A DNA stretch of 64,000 nucleotides. Source: JBHIYN01 sp041984235 (GTDB lineage Bacteria; Pseudomonadota; Gammaproteobacteria; Ga0077536). Every line of letters starts with the position of its first letter. Positions within the stretch are counted from its first letter, which is position 1. The notes below the pieces were generated by a model that did not search any database, was not told the origin of the DNA, and worked only from the letters and a program-made list of their open reading frames with translations. Where the stretch lies: contig JBHIYN010000002.1 in the NCBI GenBank assembly GCA_041984235.1, positions 248,001 through 312,000 of the forward strand. The letters are read 5' to 3'. A program made the position numbers and the translations under genes. This document shows, piece by piece, positions 18,303 through 26,622 of this stretch.

Positions 18303-19164
18303 CGGCCGGCGTTTCGGACTCGGGTTGCGCGCTGCGGATCACGCGCAGCAGCCGCACGCGGCGCCGGTCGGCGCGCAGTACCTTGAAATTGAAGCCGCGG
18401 TAGTCGAGCTCTTCGCCACGTTGCGGCAGGTGCCCGAGCTCACCGATGACCAGCCCGCCGATGGTTTCGAAAGCGTCGGAGGTCCAGTCGACCTCGAAGA
18501 ACTCCGCGAACTCCTCCAGCGTCGTACGTGCCTTGACGGTGTAGCGCTGATCGCGATGACGCCGGATGTTGTCTTCCTCGGCGAGATCGTGCTCATCGTC
18601 GATCTCGCCCACGATCTGCTCGATCACGTCCTCGATCGTCACCAGCCCCGAGATGCCACCGTACTCGTCGACCACCACCGCCAGGTGATTGCGCCGTTCG
18701 CGAAACTCACGCAGCAGGATGTTCAGGCGCTTGCTCTCCGGCACGAAGGCCACCGGGCGAATCATGTCGCGAATGTCGAACGACTGTGCCGGGTCGCTGG
18801 CCAGCAGCAGGAGATCCTTGGCCAGCAGGATACCGAGCACGTGGTCGCGCTTGTCGTCCAGCACCGGGAAGCGCGAATGCCCCGACTCGATCACCTCGGG
18901 CAGGAAGTCGGCAGGCCCGGCGTCCTCGTCGATGGAGACGATGTCCGAGCGCGGTACCATGATGTCGCGCACCTTCATTTCGGACACCAGCAACGCGCCT
19001 TCCATCATCGCTACCGTGTCAGGATCGATGACGTGGCGTGCCTCGGCGTCGTGCAGCAGGTCGACCAGTTGCTGCCGATCGTCACGCGCGCGCCGGAAGC
19101 GTGCGATGAGCTGCCGCACGCGCAGGCCCAAGCCGCCGCCTGACTCGGCGTTCACCGCCGGCAC
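18292..19164 (-). CDS. corC: CorC/YbeX family protein with paired CBS domains
   Basis: The 290-residue cytoplasmic protein has tandem CBS domains (about residues 65-125 and 135-190; note VRDIMVPRSDIV and VVVDEYGGISGLVTIEDV). A C-terminal CorC_HlyC transporter-associated domain follows (about 205-285). CorC was linked to Mg/Co efflux; the E. coli orthologue YbeX has more recently been tied to ribosome metabolism. It sits between ybeY and lnt in the conserved order. The start is a GTG at 19164, and the stop overlaps the longest lnt form by 11 bases. Confidence 0.93.
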   Translation of the reverse strand: MPAVNAESGGGLGLRVRQLIARFRRARDDRQQLVDLLHDAEARHVIDPDTVAMMEGALLVSEMKVRDIMVPRSDIVSIDEDAGPADFLPEVIESGHSRFPVLDDKRDHVLGILLAKDLLLLASDPAQSFDIRDMIRPVAFVPESKRLNILLREFRERRNHLAVVVDEYGGISGLVTIEDVIEQIVGEIDDEHDLAEEDNIRRHRDQRYTVKARTTLEEFAEFFEVDWTSDAFETIGGLVIGELGHLPQRGEELDYRGFNFKVLRADRRRVRLLRVIRSAQPESETPAGAA

Positions 19165-19222
19165 CCCGCGCGGCAGCGCCGGGCTGACAGCGTCGACAAG
19201 AGCAGGAATCGTGCTATTCCGG

Positions 19223-19675
19223 TCATGCGCGGTAGGGATCGGCTATGCCGAGGGACGATAGCACTTCGCGTTCGCGCTTTTCCATCACCACGGCGTCGGC
19301 GTCGCACTGGTGGTCGAAACCGAGCAGGTGCAGTACGCCGTGCACGACCAGGTGCGCGAAATGGTCGCGGCGCGGCTTGCCCTGGTCACGCGCCTCGCGC
19401 GCGACCAGGGGCGCGCAAATGGCAATGTCACCGAGATACTCCGGCGCGATCTCGTCGAGCCCCGAAGCCGGAAACGACAGCACGTTGGTCGCGCGGTCGA
19501 TGCCGCGGAACGTGCGGTTCAGCCGCCGCGCCTCGCGCAGCCCGACCACGCGCACGGTCAGCGCTGCCGCGCGACCCGTGTCTGCGAGCGCGGCCACGGC
19601 AGCGCCCTGCACGAAACGTTCGTCGGGCAGGCCCCGCCGTGTCATACCGAACTGCACCTCGACTGCTGCCGTCAT
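19223..19675 (-). CDS. ybeY: Endoribonuclease YbeY, rRNA maturation factor
   Basis: YbeY is a zinc endoribonuclease involved in 16S rRNA 3'-end maturation and ribosome quality control. The 150-residue product carries the full zinc motif, His112, His116 and His122 in HGVLHLLGFDH. It also has the conserved RGIDRATNVLSFP segment (57-69). ATG 19675 is chosen because upstream in-frame codons overlap phoH and are not conserved. It starts 13 bases after the phoH stop, which suggests co-translation. YbeY and PhoH (YbeZ) are functional partners. Confidence 0.95.
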   Translation of the reverse strand: MTAAVEVQFGMTRRGLPDERFVQGAAVAALADTGRAAALTVRVVGLREARRLNRTFRGIDRATNVLSFPASGLDEIAPEYLGDIAICAPLVAREARDQGKPRRDHFAHLVVHGVLHLLGFDHQCDADAVVMEKREREVLSSLGIADPYRA

Positions 19676-19688
19676 GCCGCGCGCGGCC

Positions 19689-20675
19689 TCAGCCGGACGC
19701 CGGCTCACTGCCATCGGGCGGCACCTCGTCGTCGTGCGCGGCATAGGCGTCGAGAATACGCGCGACCAGCGTGTGGCGGACGACGTCCTGCGACTTGAAA
19801 AAGGTGAAGCTGATGCCCTTGACGCCGTCGAGGATCTCGGCCACGTGCTTGAGACCGGAAGTCCTGCCACGCGGCAGGTCGATCTGGGTGACGTCGCCGG
19901 TGATGACCGCGCGCGAGCCGAAACCGATGCGGGTCAGGAACATCTTCATCTGCTCGATGGTGGTGTTCTGCGCCTCGTCGAGAATGATGAACGACTCGTT
20001 GAGCGTGCGCCCGCGCATGAAGGCCAGCGGCGCTACCTCGATCACGTTGCGCTCTATGAGCTTGGCAACGCGCTCGAAGCCGAGCATTTCGTAGAGCGCG
20101 TCGTACAACGGCCGCAGGTAAGGGTCGATCTTCTGCGCCATGTCCCCGGGCAGGAAACCGAGCCGCTCGCCCGCCTCGACCGCCGGCCGCACCAGGCACA
20201 GGCGGCGCACGCTGTCGGACTCGAGTGCGGCGACCGCGCTGGCGACGGCGAGATAGGTCTTGCCGGTGCCGGCCGGACCGATGCCGAAGCTGATGTCGTT
20301 GGCGCGGATGGCTTCGAGGTAACGGCGCTGGTTGCCGCCACGGGCCCGCACCATCATGCGTCGCGTGCGGATGCTGGTGTCGCCTTCCAGCGCACCGTCG
20401 TCGTCGGTGGCATGCGATTCGCGCAGCTCGAGATGCACGTCGTTGGCGGAGATCGTCTTCGAAGCGGTGAGCAAGTAGAGCTGGCGGATGATGTGCTCGG
20501 TGACGACGACCGCGTCGTTGTCGCCGCTCAGCTTGAACTGGTTTCCACGATTGCCGATCTCGACCCCCGTGCGGCGTTCGAGCAGACGCAGGTTCTCGTC
20601 GAACTGCCCGCACAGGTTCGCGAGGCGCTCGTTGTCATCGGGTTCGAGCCTGAGCTCGACGGCGACCGTGCTCAC
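19689..20675 (-). CDS. phoH: PhoH-like ATPase (YbeZ type)
   Basis: This is a PhoH-family P-loop protein, likely an RNA helicase/ATPase that works with YbeY. The 328-residue product has an N-terminal KH-like region (about 30-90). The PhoH ATPase core follows, with Walker A GPAGTGKT (133-140), VRPAVEAGERLGFLPG, and Walker B FIILDEAQNTT. The GTG start at 20675 falls one base past the miaB stop codon (20677-20679), an arrangement typical of coupled genes. Longer in-frame versions intrude into miaB. A second, PIN-fused PhoH paralogue lies at 52274-53686. Confidence 0.94.
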   Translation of the reverse strand: MSTVAVELRLEPDDNERLANLCGQFDENLRLLERRTGVEIGNRGNQFKLSGDNDAVVVTEHIIRQLYLLTASKTISANDVHLELRESHATDDDGALEGDTSIRTRRMMVRARGGNQRRYLEAIRANDISFGIGPAGTGKTYLAVASAVAALESDSVRRLCLVRPAVEAGERLGFLPGDMAQKIDPYLRPLYDALYEMLGFERVAKLIERNVIEVAPLAFMRGRTLNESFIILDEAQNTTIEQMKMFLTRIGFGSRAVITGDVTQIDLPRGRTSGLKHVAEILDGVKGISFTFFKSQDVVRHTLVARILDAYAAHDDEVPPDGSEPASG

Positions 20676-20676
20676 G

Positions 20677-22020
20677 CTAACCCGCCCGCCGCGCTGGCAC
20701 GGTGAGCTCGCCGCGCAGCGAATTGGGCAACGCCGCGGTGATGCGGACATCGACGAAATCCCCGATCAGCGCGTGGTCACCGGCGAAATTGACCACGCGG
20801 TTGTTCTCGGTACGACCGCTGAGCTCGGCGGCATCCTTGCGCGCATGGCCGGTCACGAGTACCCGCTCGACGTTGCCGACCATGGCCGCCGCGTAACCCT
20901 CGGCGAGCTCGCCGATACGCCGCTGCAGGGTCGCAAGGCGATGCTTCTTCTCCTCGGGCGTGACGTCGTCCGGCAACGCGGCAGCCGGTGTGCCGGGCCG
21001 CGCACTGTAGATGAAGCTGAACGACTGGTCGAAGGCGACGTCCTCGATCAGCGCCATGGTGCGTTCGAAATCTTCCTGGGTCTCGCCCGGGAAGCCGACG
21101 ATGAAGTCGGAGGAGATCGCGATCTGCGGGCGCACCGCCTTCAGCTTGCGCACGATCGCCTTGTACTCGGCCGCCATGTAGCCGCGTTTCATCGCTGCCA
21201 GCACGCGGTCGGAGCCACTCTGCACCGGCAGGTGAACATGGCTCACCAGCTCCGGCACCTCGGCATAGGTCGCGATCAGGCGCTCGCCGAACTCGACCGG
21301 GTGCGAGGTGGTGAAGCGAATGCGATCGACGCCGTCGATCGCGGCGACGAAGCGAATCAGGGCGGCGAGATCGACGATGCGCCCGTCGTGGGTCGGCCCG
21401 CGGTAAGCGTTGACGTTCTGTCCGAGCAGGACGATCTCACGTACGCCGCGCCGCGCGAGCGCGTCGATCTCGGCGATGACGTCGTCGAACGGGCGGCTGA
21501 ATTCCTCGCCGCGCGTGTACGGCACCACGCAGAAGCTGCAGTACTTGCTGCACCCTTCCATGATGGAGACGAAGGCGCTCGGACCGTCCGGCAGCGCTTC
21601 GGGCAGGGCATCGAACTTTTCGATCTCCGGAAAGCTGATGTCGATGGCCGGCCCGGCGCCGCGCTCGACCTCGGCGATCAGTGCCGGCAGGCGATGCAGC
21701 GTCTGCGGACCGAAGACCAGGTCGACCCACGGTGCGCGCGCGAGAATGGCTTCGCCTTCCTGGCTTGCGACGCAGCCGCCGACGCCGATGATGCAGCCCG
21801 GATCAGCCTGTTTCAGGCTGCGCCAGCGGCCGAGCTCGGAGAACAGCTTCTCCTGCGCCTTCTCGCGCACCGAGCAGGTGTTGACCAGCAGCACGCGCGC
21901 CTGCTCCGGTGCCGCGACCGGCGTCAGCGCATGGCTGCGGGCCAGCAGATCGGCCATCTTCGACGAATCGTATTCGTTCATCTGGCAGCCGAAGGTCTTG
22001 ATGTAAAGCCCTTTTTTCAC
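20677..22020 (-). CDS. miaB: tRNA-2-methylthio-N6-dimethylallyladenosine synthase MiaB
   Basis: MiaB is a radical SAM methylthiotransferase that modifies A37 of tRNAs reading UNN codons. The 447-residue product has the N-terminal UPF0004 domain with auxiliary-cluster ligands Cys12, Cys49 and Cys83. The radical SAM CX3CX2C is at Cys157, Cys161 and Cys164 (GCSKYCSFCVVPYTRGEE). A C-terminal TRAM domain ends the protein. The start MKKGLYIKTFGCQMNEYDS is typical. It is the first gene of the miaB-phoH-ybeY-corC-lnt block and lies 84 bases downstream of panC on the same strand. Confidence 0.97.
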   Translation of the reverse strand: MKKGLYIKTFGCQMNEYDSSKMADLLARSHALTPVAAPEQARVLLVNTCSVREKAQEKLFSELGRWRSLKQADPGCIIGVGGCVASQEGEAILARAPWVDLVFGPQTLHRLPALIAEVERGAGPAIDISFPEIEKFDALPEALPDGPSAFVSIMEGCSKYCSFCVVPYTRGEEFSRPFDDVIAEIDALARRGVREIVLLGQNVNAYRGPTHDGRIVDLAALIRFVAAIDGVDRIRFTTSHPVEFGERLIATYAEVPELVSHVHLPVQSGSDRVLAAMKRGYMAAEYKAIVRKLKAVRPQIAISSDFIVGFPGETQEDFERTMALIEDVAFDQSFSFIYSARPGTPAAALPDDVTPEEKKHRLATLQRRIGELAEGYAAAMVGNVERVLVTGHARKDAAELSGRTENNRVVNFAGDHALIGDFVDVRITAALPNSLRGELTVPARRAG

Positions 22021-22104
22021 TTTCGGGTCTCTTCCGGGGGGCGCCGAGGGTACACCGTGGACGGGGGATTTTGAATCCTGCCGAAGGCCGGGCGCGGACT
22101 GCGC

Positions 22105-22971
22105 TCAGTCCCCTGCCGCCGGCTCCAGCTCGACCTGGACGTTGTCGATCAGGCGTGCGCCGCCGAGCCACGCCGCGGCCAGCACGATCAGCGAGCGGTC
22201 ACCGGCCTGCGGCGGCGCCAGGTCGCCCTGGCGGCGGACCGAGAAATACTCCGGCCGCATGCCGGCGGCGAGCAGCGCGTCACGGCCGTCCTGCTCGATA
22301 CGCTCCAGCGGTGCGCTCTGCTCGCGCACGCGCTCGGCCGCAGCGCTCAGGGTGCGGAAGATGAGCGCGGCGACCTGGCGCTGCTCGGCATCGAGATAGG
22401 CATTGCGCGAACTCATCGCCAGCCCGTCGGCCTCGCGGATGATCGGCATCGCGATGATGCGCACCGGGATCAGGAGATCGGACACCATGCGCCGGATCAC
22501 CTGGACCTGCTGGTAGTCCTTGTCCCCGAACAGGGCGTAATCGGGCTGCACGTTGATCAGCAGCTTGCTGACGACGGTGGCGACGCCGGAAAAATGACCG
22601 GGCCGGAACTCCCCGCACAGGATGTCGGAGAGCTCGGGTACGGTTACGCGGGTGTCGGCGGCGGTGCCGCCGGGATAGAGCTCGGCCAGGTTGGGCGCGA
22701 AGACGAGGTCCAGCCCCGCGTTCTCGAGCTTGGCGAGGTCGGCCTCCAGTGTGCTGGGATAGCGTTCGTAGTCCTCACCACGGCCGAACTGGATGGGGTT
22801 GACGAAAATGCTGACCACGGTGCGGTCGGCCATCTCCCGCGCGCGCGTCAGCAGCGAGATGTGTCCATCGTGCAGGTTGCCCATGGTTGGCACCAGCGCG
22901 ATGCTGAGGCCGTCGCGCTTCCACTCCGAGACGGTGCTGCGCAGGGTTTTGAGATCGAAGGCGGTATCCAT
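22105..22971 (-). CDS. panC: Pantothenate synthetase
   Basis: PanC condenses pantoate and beta-alanine with ATP to make pantothenate. The 288-residue product has the adenylate-binding VPTMGNLHDGHISL (His34, His37), FVNPIQFG, the FGDKDYQQ region and the KMSKS-like AMSSRNAYL segment. It lies 26 bases after folK on the same strand. In most relatives panB occupies the position between folK and panC; here it is absent, so pantoate must be supplied by a panB elsewhere. Confidence 0.97.
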   Translation of the reverse strand: MDTAFDLKTLRSTVSEWKRDGLSIALVPTMGNLHDGHISLLTRAREMADRTVVSIFVNPIQFGRGEDYERYPSTLEADLAKLENAGLDLVFAPNLAELYPGGTAADTRVTVPELSDILCGEFRPGHFSGVATVVSKLLINVQPDYALFGDKDYQQVQVIRRMVSDLLIPVRIIAMPIIREADGLAMSSRNAYLDAEQRQVAALIFRTLSAAAERVREQSAPLERIEQDGRDALLAAGMRPEYFSVRRQGDLAPPQAGDRSLIVLAAAWLGGARLIDNVQVELEPAAGD

Positions 22972-22997
22972 GACCTGTCCGGGACGCGGGGTACGAT

Positions 22998-23501
22998 TCA
23001 GGCGTCGGCGACGCTGAGCGGAACCACGTCCGCGTGGTCGACCTGCGCCAGGCTCGCGACCAGCGTGGTGCCGTCGGGCAGGACCAGCGCGGGCGCGATC
23101 TCGGCCAGTGGCACGAGGACGAAGGCGCGTTCGGTCAGTCCCGGGTGCGGCACCCTCAGCCCCGCCTCCTCGATCAGCGCGTTACCGTAGAGCAGCAGGT
23201 CGAGGTCGATCACGCGCGGTCCCCAGCGCCGGCCGCCGCGCACGCGCCCGTGGCGGCGTTCGATCGCCTGCAGCGCCTCGAGCAGCTCGCGCGGACTGAG
23301 CGTGGTCGCGAGCTCCGCCGCGGCGTTGACGTAATCGGGCTGGTCCTGCGGCCCCATGGGCGGATTGCCGTAGAGCCGCGAGCGGCGTTGCAGCTGCGAC
23401 GCCGGGATCGCTGCCAGGGCCTCGAATGCGGCGCACACCTGGGCGGCGGGCTCGTCGAGGTTGCTGCCGAGGCCGATGTAGGCCGTGACGGTGGCGCTCA
23501 A
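22998..23501 (-). CDS. folK: 2-amino-4-hydroxy-6-hydroxymethyldihydropteridine pyrophosphokinase
   Basis: FolK transfers pyrophosphate from ATP to hydroxymethyl-dihydropterin in folate synthesis. The 167-residue product shows YIGLGSNLDEP at the start, PDYVNAAAEL, the signature WGPRVIDLDLLLYG, and PHPGLTERAFVLVPL. The start is a TTG (23499-23501) that shares two bases with the pcnB TGA (23498-23500). It is chosen because no ATG or GTG precedes the conserved N-terminus in a usable position and the resulting length fits the family. A longer open frame upstream is only pcnB read out of frame. Confidence 0.92.
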   Translation of the reverse strand: MSATVTAYIGLGSNLDEPAAQVCAAFEALAAIPASQLQRRSRLYGNPPMGPQDQPDYVNAAAELATTLSPRELLEALQAIERRHGRVRGGRRWGPRVIDLDLLLYGNALIEEAGLRVPHPGLTERAFVLVPLAEIAPALVLPDGTTLVASLAQVDHADVVPLSVADA

Positions 23502-24814
23502 GCCGGTTTCCGCCGGCGCCGGCGCCGGCGCGGACGCTTGCCCTCGCCGGGCTTGAGCTCGCCGAGCAGCGCCTCCCGATCGGCGTCGTCGACCTCCTGG
23601 TAGCGTGTCCACCAGTCGACCAGCTCCTGTAACGGTTCGCCGGAAGCGGCGCGCAGGGCGAGAAAGTCGTAAGCGGCGCGAAAACGCGGATGCTCGGCGA
23701 CGCGCTGCGCGCGCTTCGGCGTGCGCTTGCCGAGGCGCTCCTGCAGGGCCCAGATCTCGCGCGTCATCTGCGTGAAGCGACGCGGGATCGCGACCCGCGC
23801 GACCTGCTGCGAGATGACGGTGTCGGCGGCCATGCCCTGGGCGTCGTGCGGTTGCACGCCGCGCGCCTCCAGGCGCTGCCGCTCCTGCTCCGCGGCGTCC
23901 CACAGCAGCGCCGCGACGAGGAACGCCGGGGTCACCGACTTGCCCTGCTCGACCCGCAGATCGGTGTTCTCCAGGGCATTGCGAATCAGGATGGCCGGAA
24001 AGCCGCCGACCTCGTGGCTGAGGGCCTCCTCGCTCTGCGGAAACAGGCGGCCGAAGAGGCCGTAATGGCGCAGCGCCTCGAAGGTCTGCAGGGCGCAGCC
24101 GCCATGGAACAGCTTGAGCATTTCGTCGAACAGGCGCGCCGGTGCGATCTCCTCGAGCAGGTGGCCGATCTCGCCCAGCGGACGCGCCGACTCGTCGTCG
24201 ATGCGGAAGCCGAGCTTGACCGCGAAACGCACCGCGCGCAGCATGCGCACCGGGTCTTCGCGGTAACGCACGTCGGGATCGCCGATCAGCCGCATCACGC
24301 CGCTCTTGAGGTCCTCGACACCGCCGGTGTAGTCGATCACCGAAAAGTCGTGGATGTCGTAGTAGAGCGCGTTGACCGTGAAATCGCGCCGCCAGACGTC
24401 GTCGTCCAGCTCGCCGTAGACGTTGTCGCGCAGGATGCGGCCGTCGTCGTTGACCGCCGCCGCGTCCTCGTCGACCGCGTGCGGCGCGCGGAACGTCGCG
24501 ACCTCGATGATCTCCGGCCCGAAGCGCACGTGGGCCAGCCTGAAGCGGCGCCCGATCAGGCGGCTGTTGCGGAACAGCTCGCGCACCTGCTCGGGGCGCG
24601 CGTCGGTCGCGATGTCGAAGTCCTTGGGCTCGCGCCCGAGCATCAGGTCGCGCACCCCGCCGCCGACCAGGCACGCACGGTAGCCCGCGCCGTCGAGGCG
24701 GTAGAGCACCTTCAGGGCGGCCTGGGAGATGTGCTTGCGGGAGATGTTGTGCTCGTCGCGGGTATAGATGCGTGGTTCGCGCCGCAACGGGATGATTTGG
24801 GCTTCGGTATTCAT
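23498..24814 (-). CDS. pcnB: Poly(A) polymerase I
   Basis: PcnB adds poly(A) tails to RNA 3' ends and so marks them for decay. The product (438 residues from ATG 24814) has the nucleotidyltransferase signature LVGGGVRDLMLGREPKDFDI with catalytic Asp65 and Asp67. RRFRLAHVRFGPEIIEVATF and a RRDFTVNALYYDI segment with the third carboxylate follow. The C-terminus is very basic (KRPRRRRRRR), as usual for PcnB and unlike CCA-adding enzymes. A GTG at 24832 would add six residues. It is the first gene of the pcnB-folK-panC run. Confidence 0.95.
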   Translation of the reverse strand: MNTEAQIIPLRREPRIYTRDEHNISRKHISQAALKVLYRLDGAGYRACLVGGGVRDLMLGREPKDFDIATDARPEQVRELFRNSRLIGRRFRLAHVRFGPEIIEVATFRAPHAVDEDAAAVNDDGRILRDNVYGELDDDVWRRDFTVNALYYDIHDFSVIDYTGGVEDLKSGVMRLIGDPDVRYREDPVRMLRAVRFAVKLGFRIDDESARPLGEIGHLLEEIAPARLFDEMLKLFHGGCALQTFEALRHYGLFGRLFPQSEEALSHEVGGFPAILIRNALENTDLRVEQGKSVTPAFLVAALLWDAAEQERQRLEARGVQPHDAQGMAADTVISQQVARVAIPRRFTQMTREIWALQERLGKRTPKRAQRVAEHPRFRAAYDFLALRAASGEPLQELVDWWTRYQEVDDADREALLGELKPGEGKRPRRRRRRRKPA

Positions 24815-24933
24815 GCCGGGTCTGGTACGCACCCGGAGCGCCGGCGGCAGCCGGCGGCAGGCGCCGGTGGTCGCGGGACGGCGCCGGTGCGCACGGGGTT
24901 TACGGCAACTCCTTCCCTTGTGCTGGGGGTCGA

Positions 24934-24939
24934 TATGAT
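24934..24939 (+). promoter_or_regulatory. -10 box for tRNA-Glu
   Basis: TATGAT (five of six matches to TATAAT) lies 21 bases before the mature tRNA 5' end and is followed by a GC-rich discriminator and spacer, as in stringently controlled tRNA promoters. No convincing -35 box is seen. The same AT-rich patch read on the minus strand (TATCAT) could serve pcnB. Confidence 0.5.
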
Positions 24940-24960
24940 AACATTCGCGCCGCCTGCATC

Positions 24961-25036
24961 GCTCCCTTCGTCTAGTGGTCTAGGACGTCGGCCTCTCACG
25001 CCGAAAACAGGGGTTCGAGTCCCCTAGGGAGCGCCA
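24961..25036 (+). tRNA. tRNA-Glu, anticodon CTC
   Basis: A 76-base cloverleaf. The acceptor stem GCTCCCT (24961-24967) pairs with AGGGAGC (25026-25032), then comes discriminator G and an encoded CCA (25034-25036). The anticodon stem TCGGC/GCCGA encloses the loop CTCTCAC with anticodon CTC at 24995-24997. The T arm is CAGGG-GTTCGAGT-CCCCT. The body closely matches bacterial tRNA-Glu, which usually carries TTC; the CTC form reads only GAG. The last 13 bases overlap the antisense 3' end of the hydrolase gene. Confidence 0.96.
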
Positions 25037-26121
25037 TCCCAGCAACCGGTCGCCGCCCCGTCGGGCGCGCACAGCGCAGCCTGCGCCGGCGCCGCCGGCA
25101 GCGGGTAGAGGTTGAGCGTGTCGTGCAGCCAGGCGGCGTCCTCGACCATGAAATGGGCGTATCCGGGCGGCGGGAAGACGGTGCCCGGATCGCCACTGTG
25201 CAGGGTGCGGCGGTAGCGCTCGACCAGCATGGCGACGCCGAAGGCGACCAGGTTCGGCTGCTCGATGTGGACGTTGTGCCCCGCCTTGCGCGCCACCAGG
25301 TGCGCCGAGGCGCTGCTCGCGAGCGCGAGCTCGGACTGCATGGTCAGCCACAGCCGTTCCATCAGGATGCGCTTGTCGTCGACCTTGCCCTCGAGCCGGC
25401 CGCGCGTGATCACCAGCAGCGGCGTGTCGCCCAGCGACTGCGCCTGTGCCACCTGCAGCGCGCTGTCGCGGAAGCTGAGCAGCTCGCTGGCCAGGGTGCG
25501 GCGGGTCTTCCAGCGTTTGGCGCGCTGGAAAATGAGCTGCTTCACCGGCTCCGGCAGGGCCGAGTGCGGCGGGTGCAGATCGCGGAACTGGACGATGCCG
25601 TAACGCGAGCTGGGCGCGGTCACCAGCCCCAGGGGCGGCGCCAGGAAGCGCTCGACCTGCTGCGGGTGCGAGGCGTCGATGAGTACCAGCCCGGCGGTCA
25701 GGAACGGGTAGCGACGGGCGAAGATCTGCGCGTTGTAACCGCCGAAGGAGTGGCCGACCAGGATGTAGGGGCTCTCGACCTCCGCGCCTTCGAGGAGCAG
25801 GTAGAGCTCGTTGGCGATGCGCGAGCTGGTGCGCGGCAGTGGTCCCATGTCGCTGCCGCCGTAGCCGGCGCGGTCGAAGGTGCACACCCGGGTCAGCTCG
25901 CGCAGGCGCTCGGACACGAACACCCATTCCAGCGAAGAGCCGCCGAGACCCGCGTCGAGCACCACGGTCGGCGCACCGCGGCCCTCGCACTCGATGTGCA
26001 GACGATGCCCGGTGATGGCGATATCATCGCCCTGCACGGCACCGGCGGCGGAGCACAACAGCACCGCGAGCAGTGCGCCGGTGCGGGCGCCTGAGGACAT
26101 CAGCGTTCGCGCGAATCTCAT
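25024..26121 (-). CDS. Secreted alpha/beta hydrolase of unknown substrate
   Basis: The 365-residue protein starts with a signal peptide (MRFARTLMSSGARTGALLAV, cleaved near AAGAVQGDD). An alpha/beta hydrolase fold follows: oxyanion region VVLDAGLGGSS, VCTFDRAGYGGSD, nucleophile Ser125 in GHSFGG, an acid in VLIDASHP, and a candidate His in KAGHNVHIEQPN. ATG 26121 is chosen because it places the signal peptide at the N-terminus. The TAG stop (25024-25026) lies inside the tRNA-Glu acceptor stem, so the last four sense codons are read antisense through the tRNA 3' end. Substrate unknown. Confidence 0.8.
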   Translation of the reverse strand: MRFARTLMSSGARTGALLAVLLCSAAGAVQGDDIAITGHRLHIECEGRGAPTVVLDAGLGGSSLEWVFVSERLRELTRVCTFDRAGYGGSDMGPLPRTSSRIANELYLLLEGAEVESPYILVGHSFGGYNAQIFARRYPFLTAGLVLIDASHPQQVERFLAPPLGLVTAPSSRYGIVQFRDLHPPHSALPEPVKQLIFQRAKRWKTRRTLASELLSFRDSALQVAQAQSLGDTPLLVITRGRLEGKVDDKRILMERLWLTMQSELALASSASAHLVARKAGHNVHIEQPNLVAFGVAMLVERYRRTLHSGDPGTVFPPPGYAHFMVEDAAWLHDTLNLYPLPAAPAQAALCAPDGAATGCWDGAP

Positions 26122-26208
26122 TCTGGTCTGGCCTGTCTTCGGGCCGGTACGGCTACCGCGCTCCGATGGCCTAAACATAGCATCCGTGACGCCCATTTGA
26201 ACGCGCAA

Positions 26209-26622
26209 ATGCGAACGGTTTCACTGCTCCGGCGGCTGGCGGCGCTGGTCTACGACGGCATCGCCGCCTTTGCCGTGGTCTACTTCGCCGCTTTCGTGCC
26301 GGTCATCGCGGCGGGTGGCGCCCTGTCACCGGGCAACCCGCTGTTCGCGCTCTACCTGCTCGGCATCGTGTTCGTCTATTTCACGGTGTGCTGGCGGCGC
26401 GGCCGCACCATCGGCATGCAGGCCTGGAAGATCGAGATCGAGCGGGTCGGCGGCGGCCGCCCCGATCTCAGGGCCTGCGCACTGCGCTTCGCCGGCGCGA
26501 CGCTCTCGGCCGCCGCGTTCGGGCTCGGCTACCTCGCCGCGCTGCTCGATCCGCAGCGCCGCACCTGGCACGACCGCCTGTCCGGCACCCGTCTGTTGCG
26601 GCGCGCTCAGCGCGAGCGGTAG
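26209..26622 (+). CDS. RDD family membrane protein
   Basis: A 137-residue protein with three or four membrane helices, an N-terminal RRLAALVYDGIAAFAVVYFA segment with the conserved Asp, TIGMQAWKIEI, and a C-terminal RRTWHDRLSGTRLL. This is the RDD family pattern. Some RDD proteins are reported to act in cation/proton exchange or solute handling, but the role is unknown here. ATG 26209 is preferred; a TTG at 26197 would add four residues. It is divergent from the hydrolase gene (88-base gap) and convergent with lptG, overlapping its end by 16 bases. Confidence 0.8.
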   Translation: MRTVSLLRRLAALVYDGIAAFAVVYFAAFVPVIAAGGALSPGNPLFALYLLGIVFVYFTVCWRRGRTIGMQAWKIEIERVGGGRPDLRACALRFAGATLSAAAFGLGYLAALLDPQRRTWHDRLSGTRLLRRAQRER

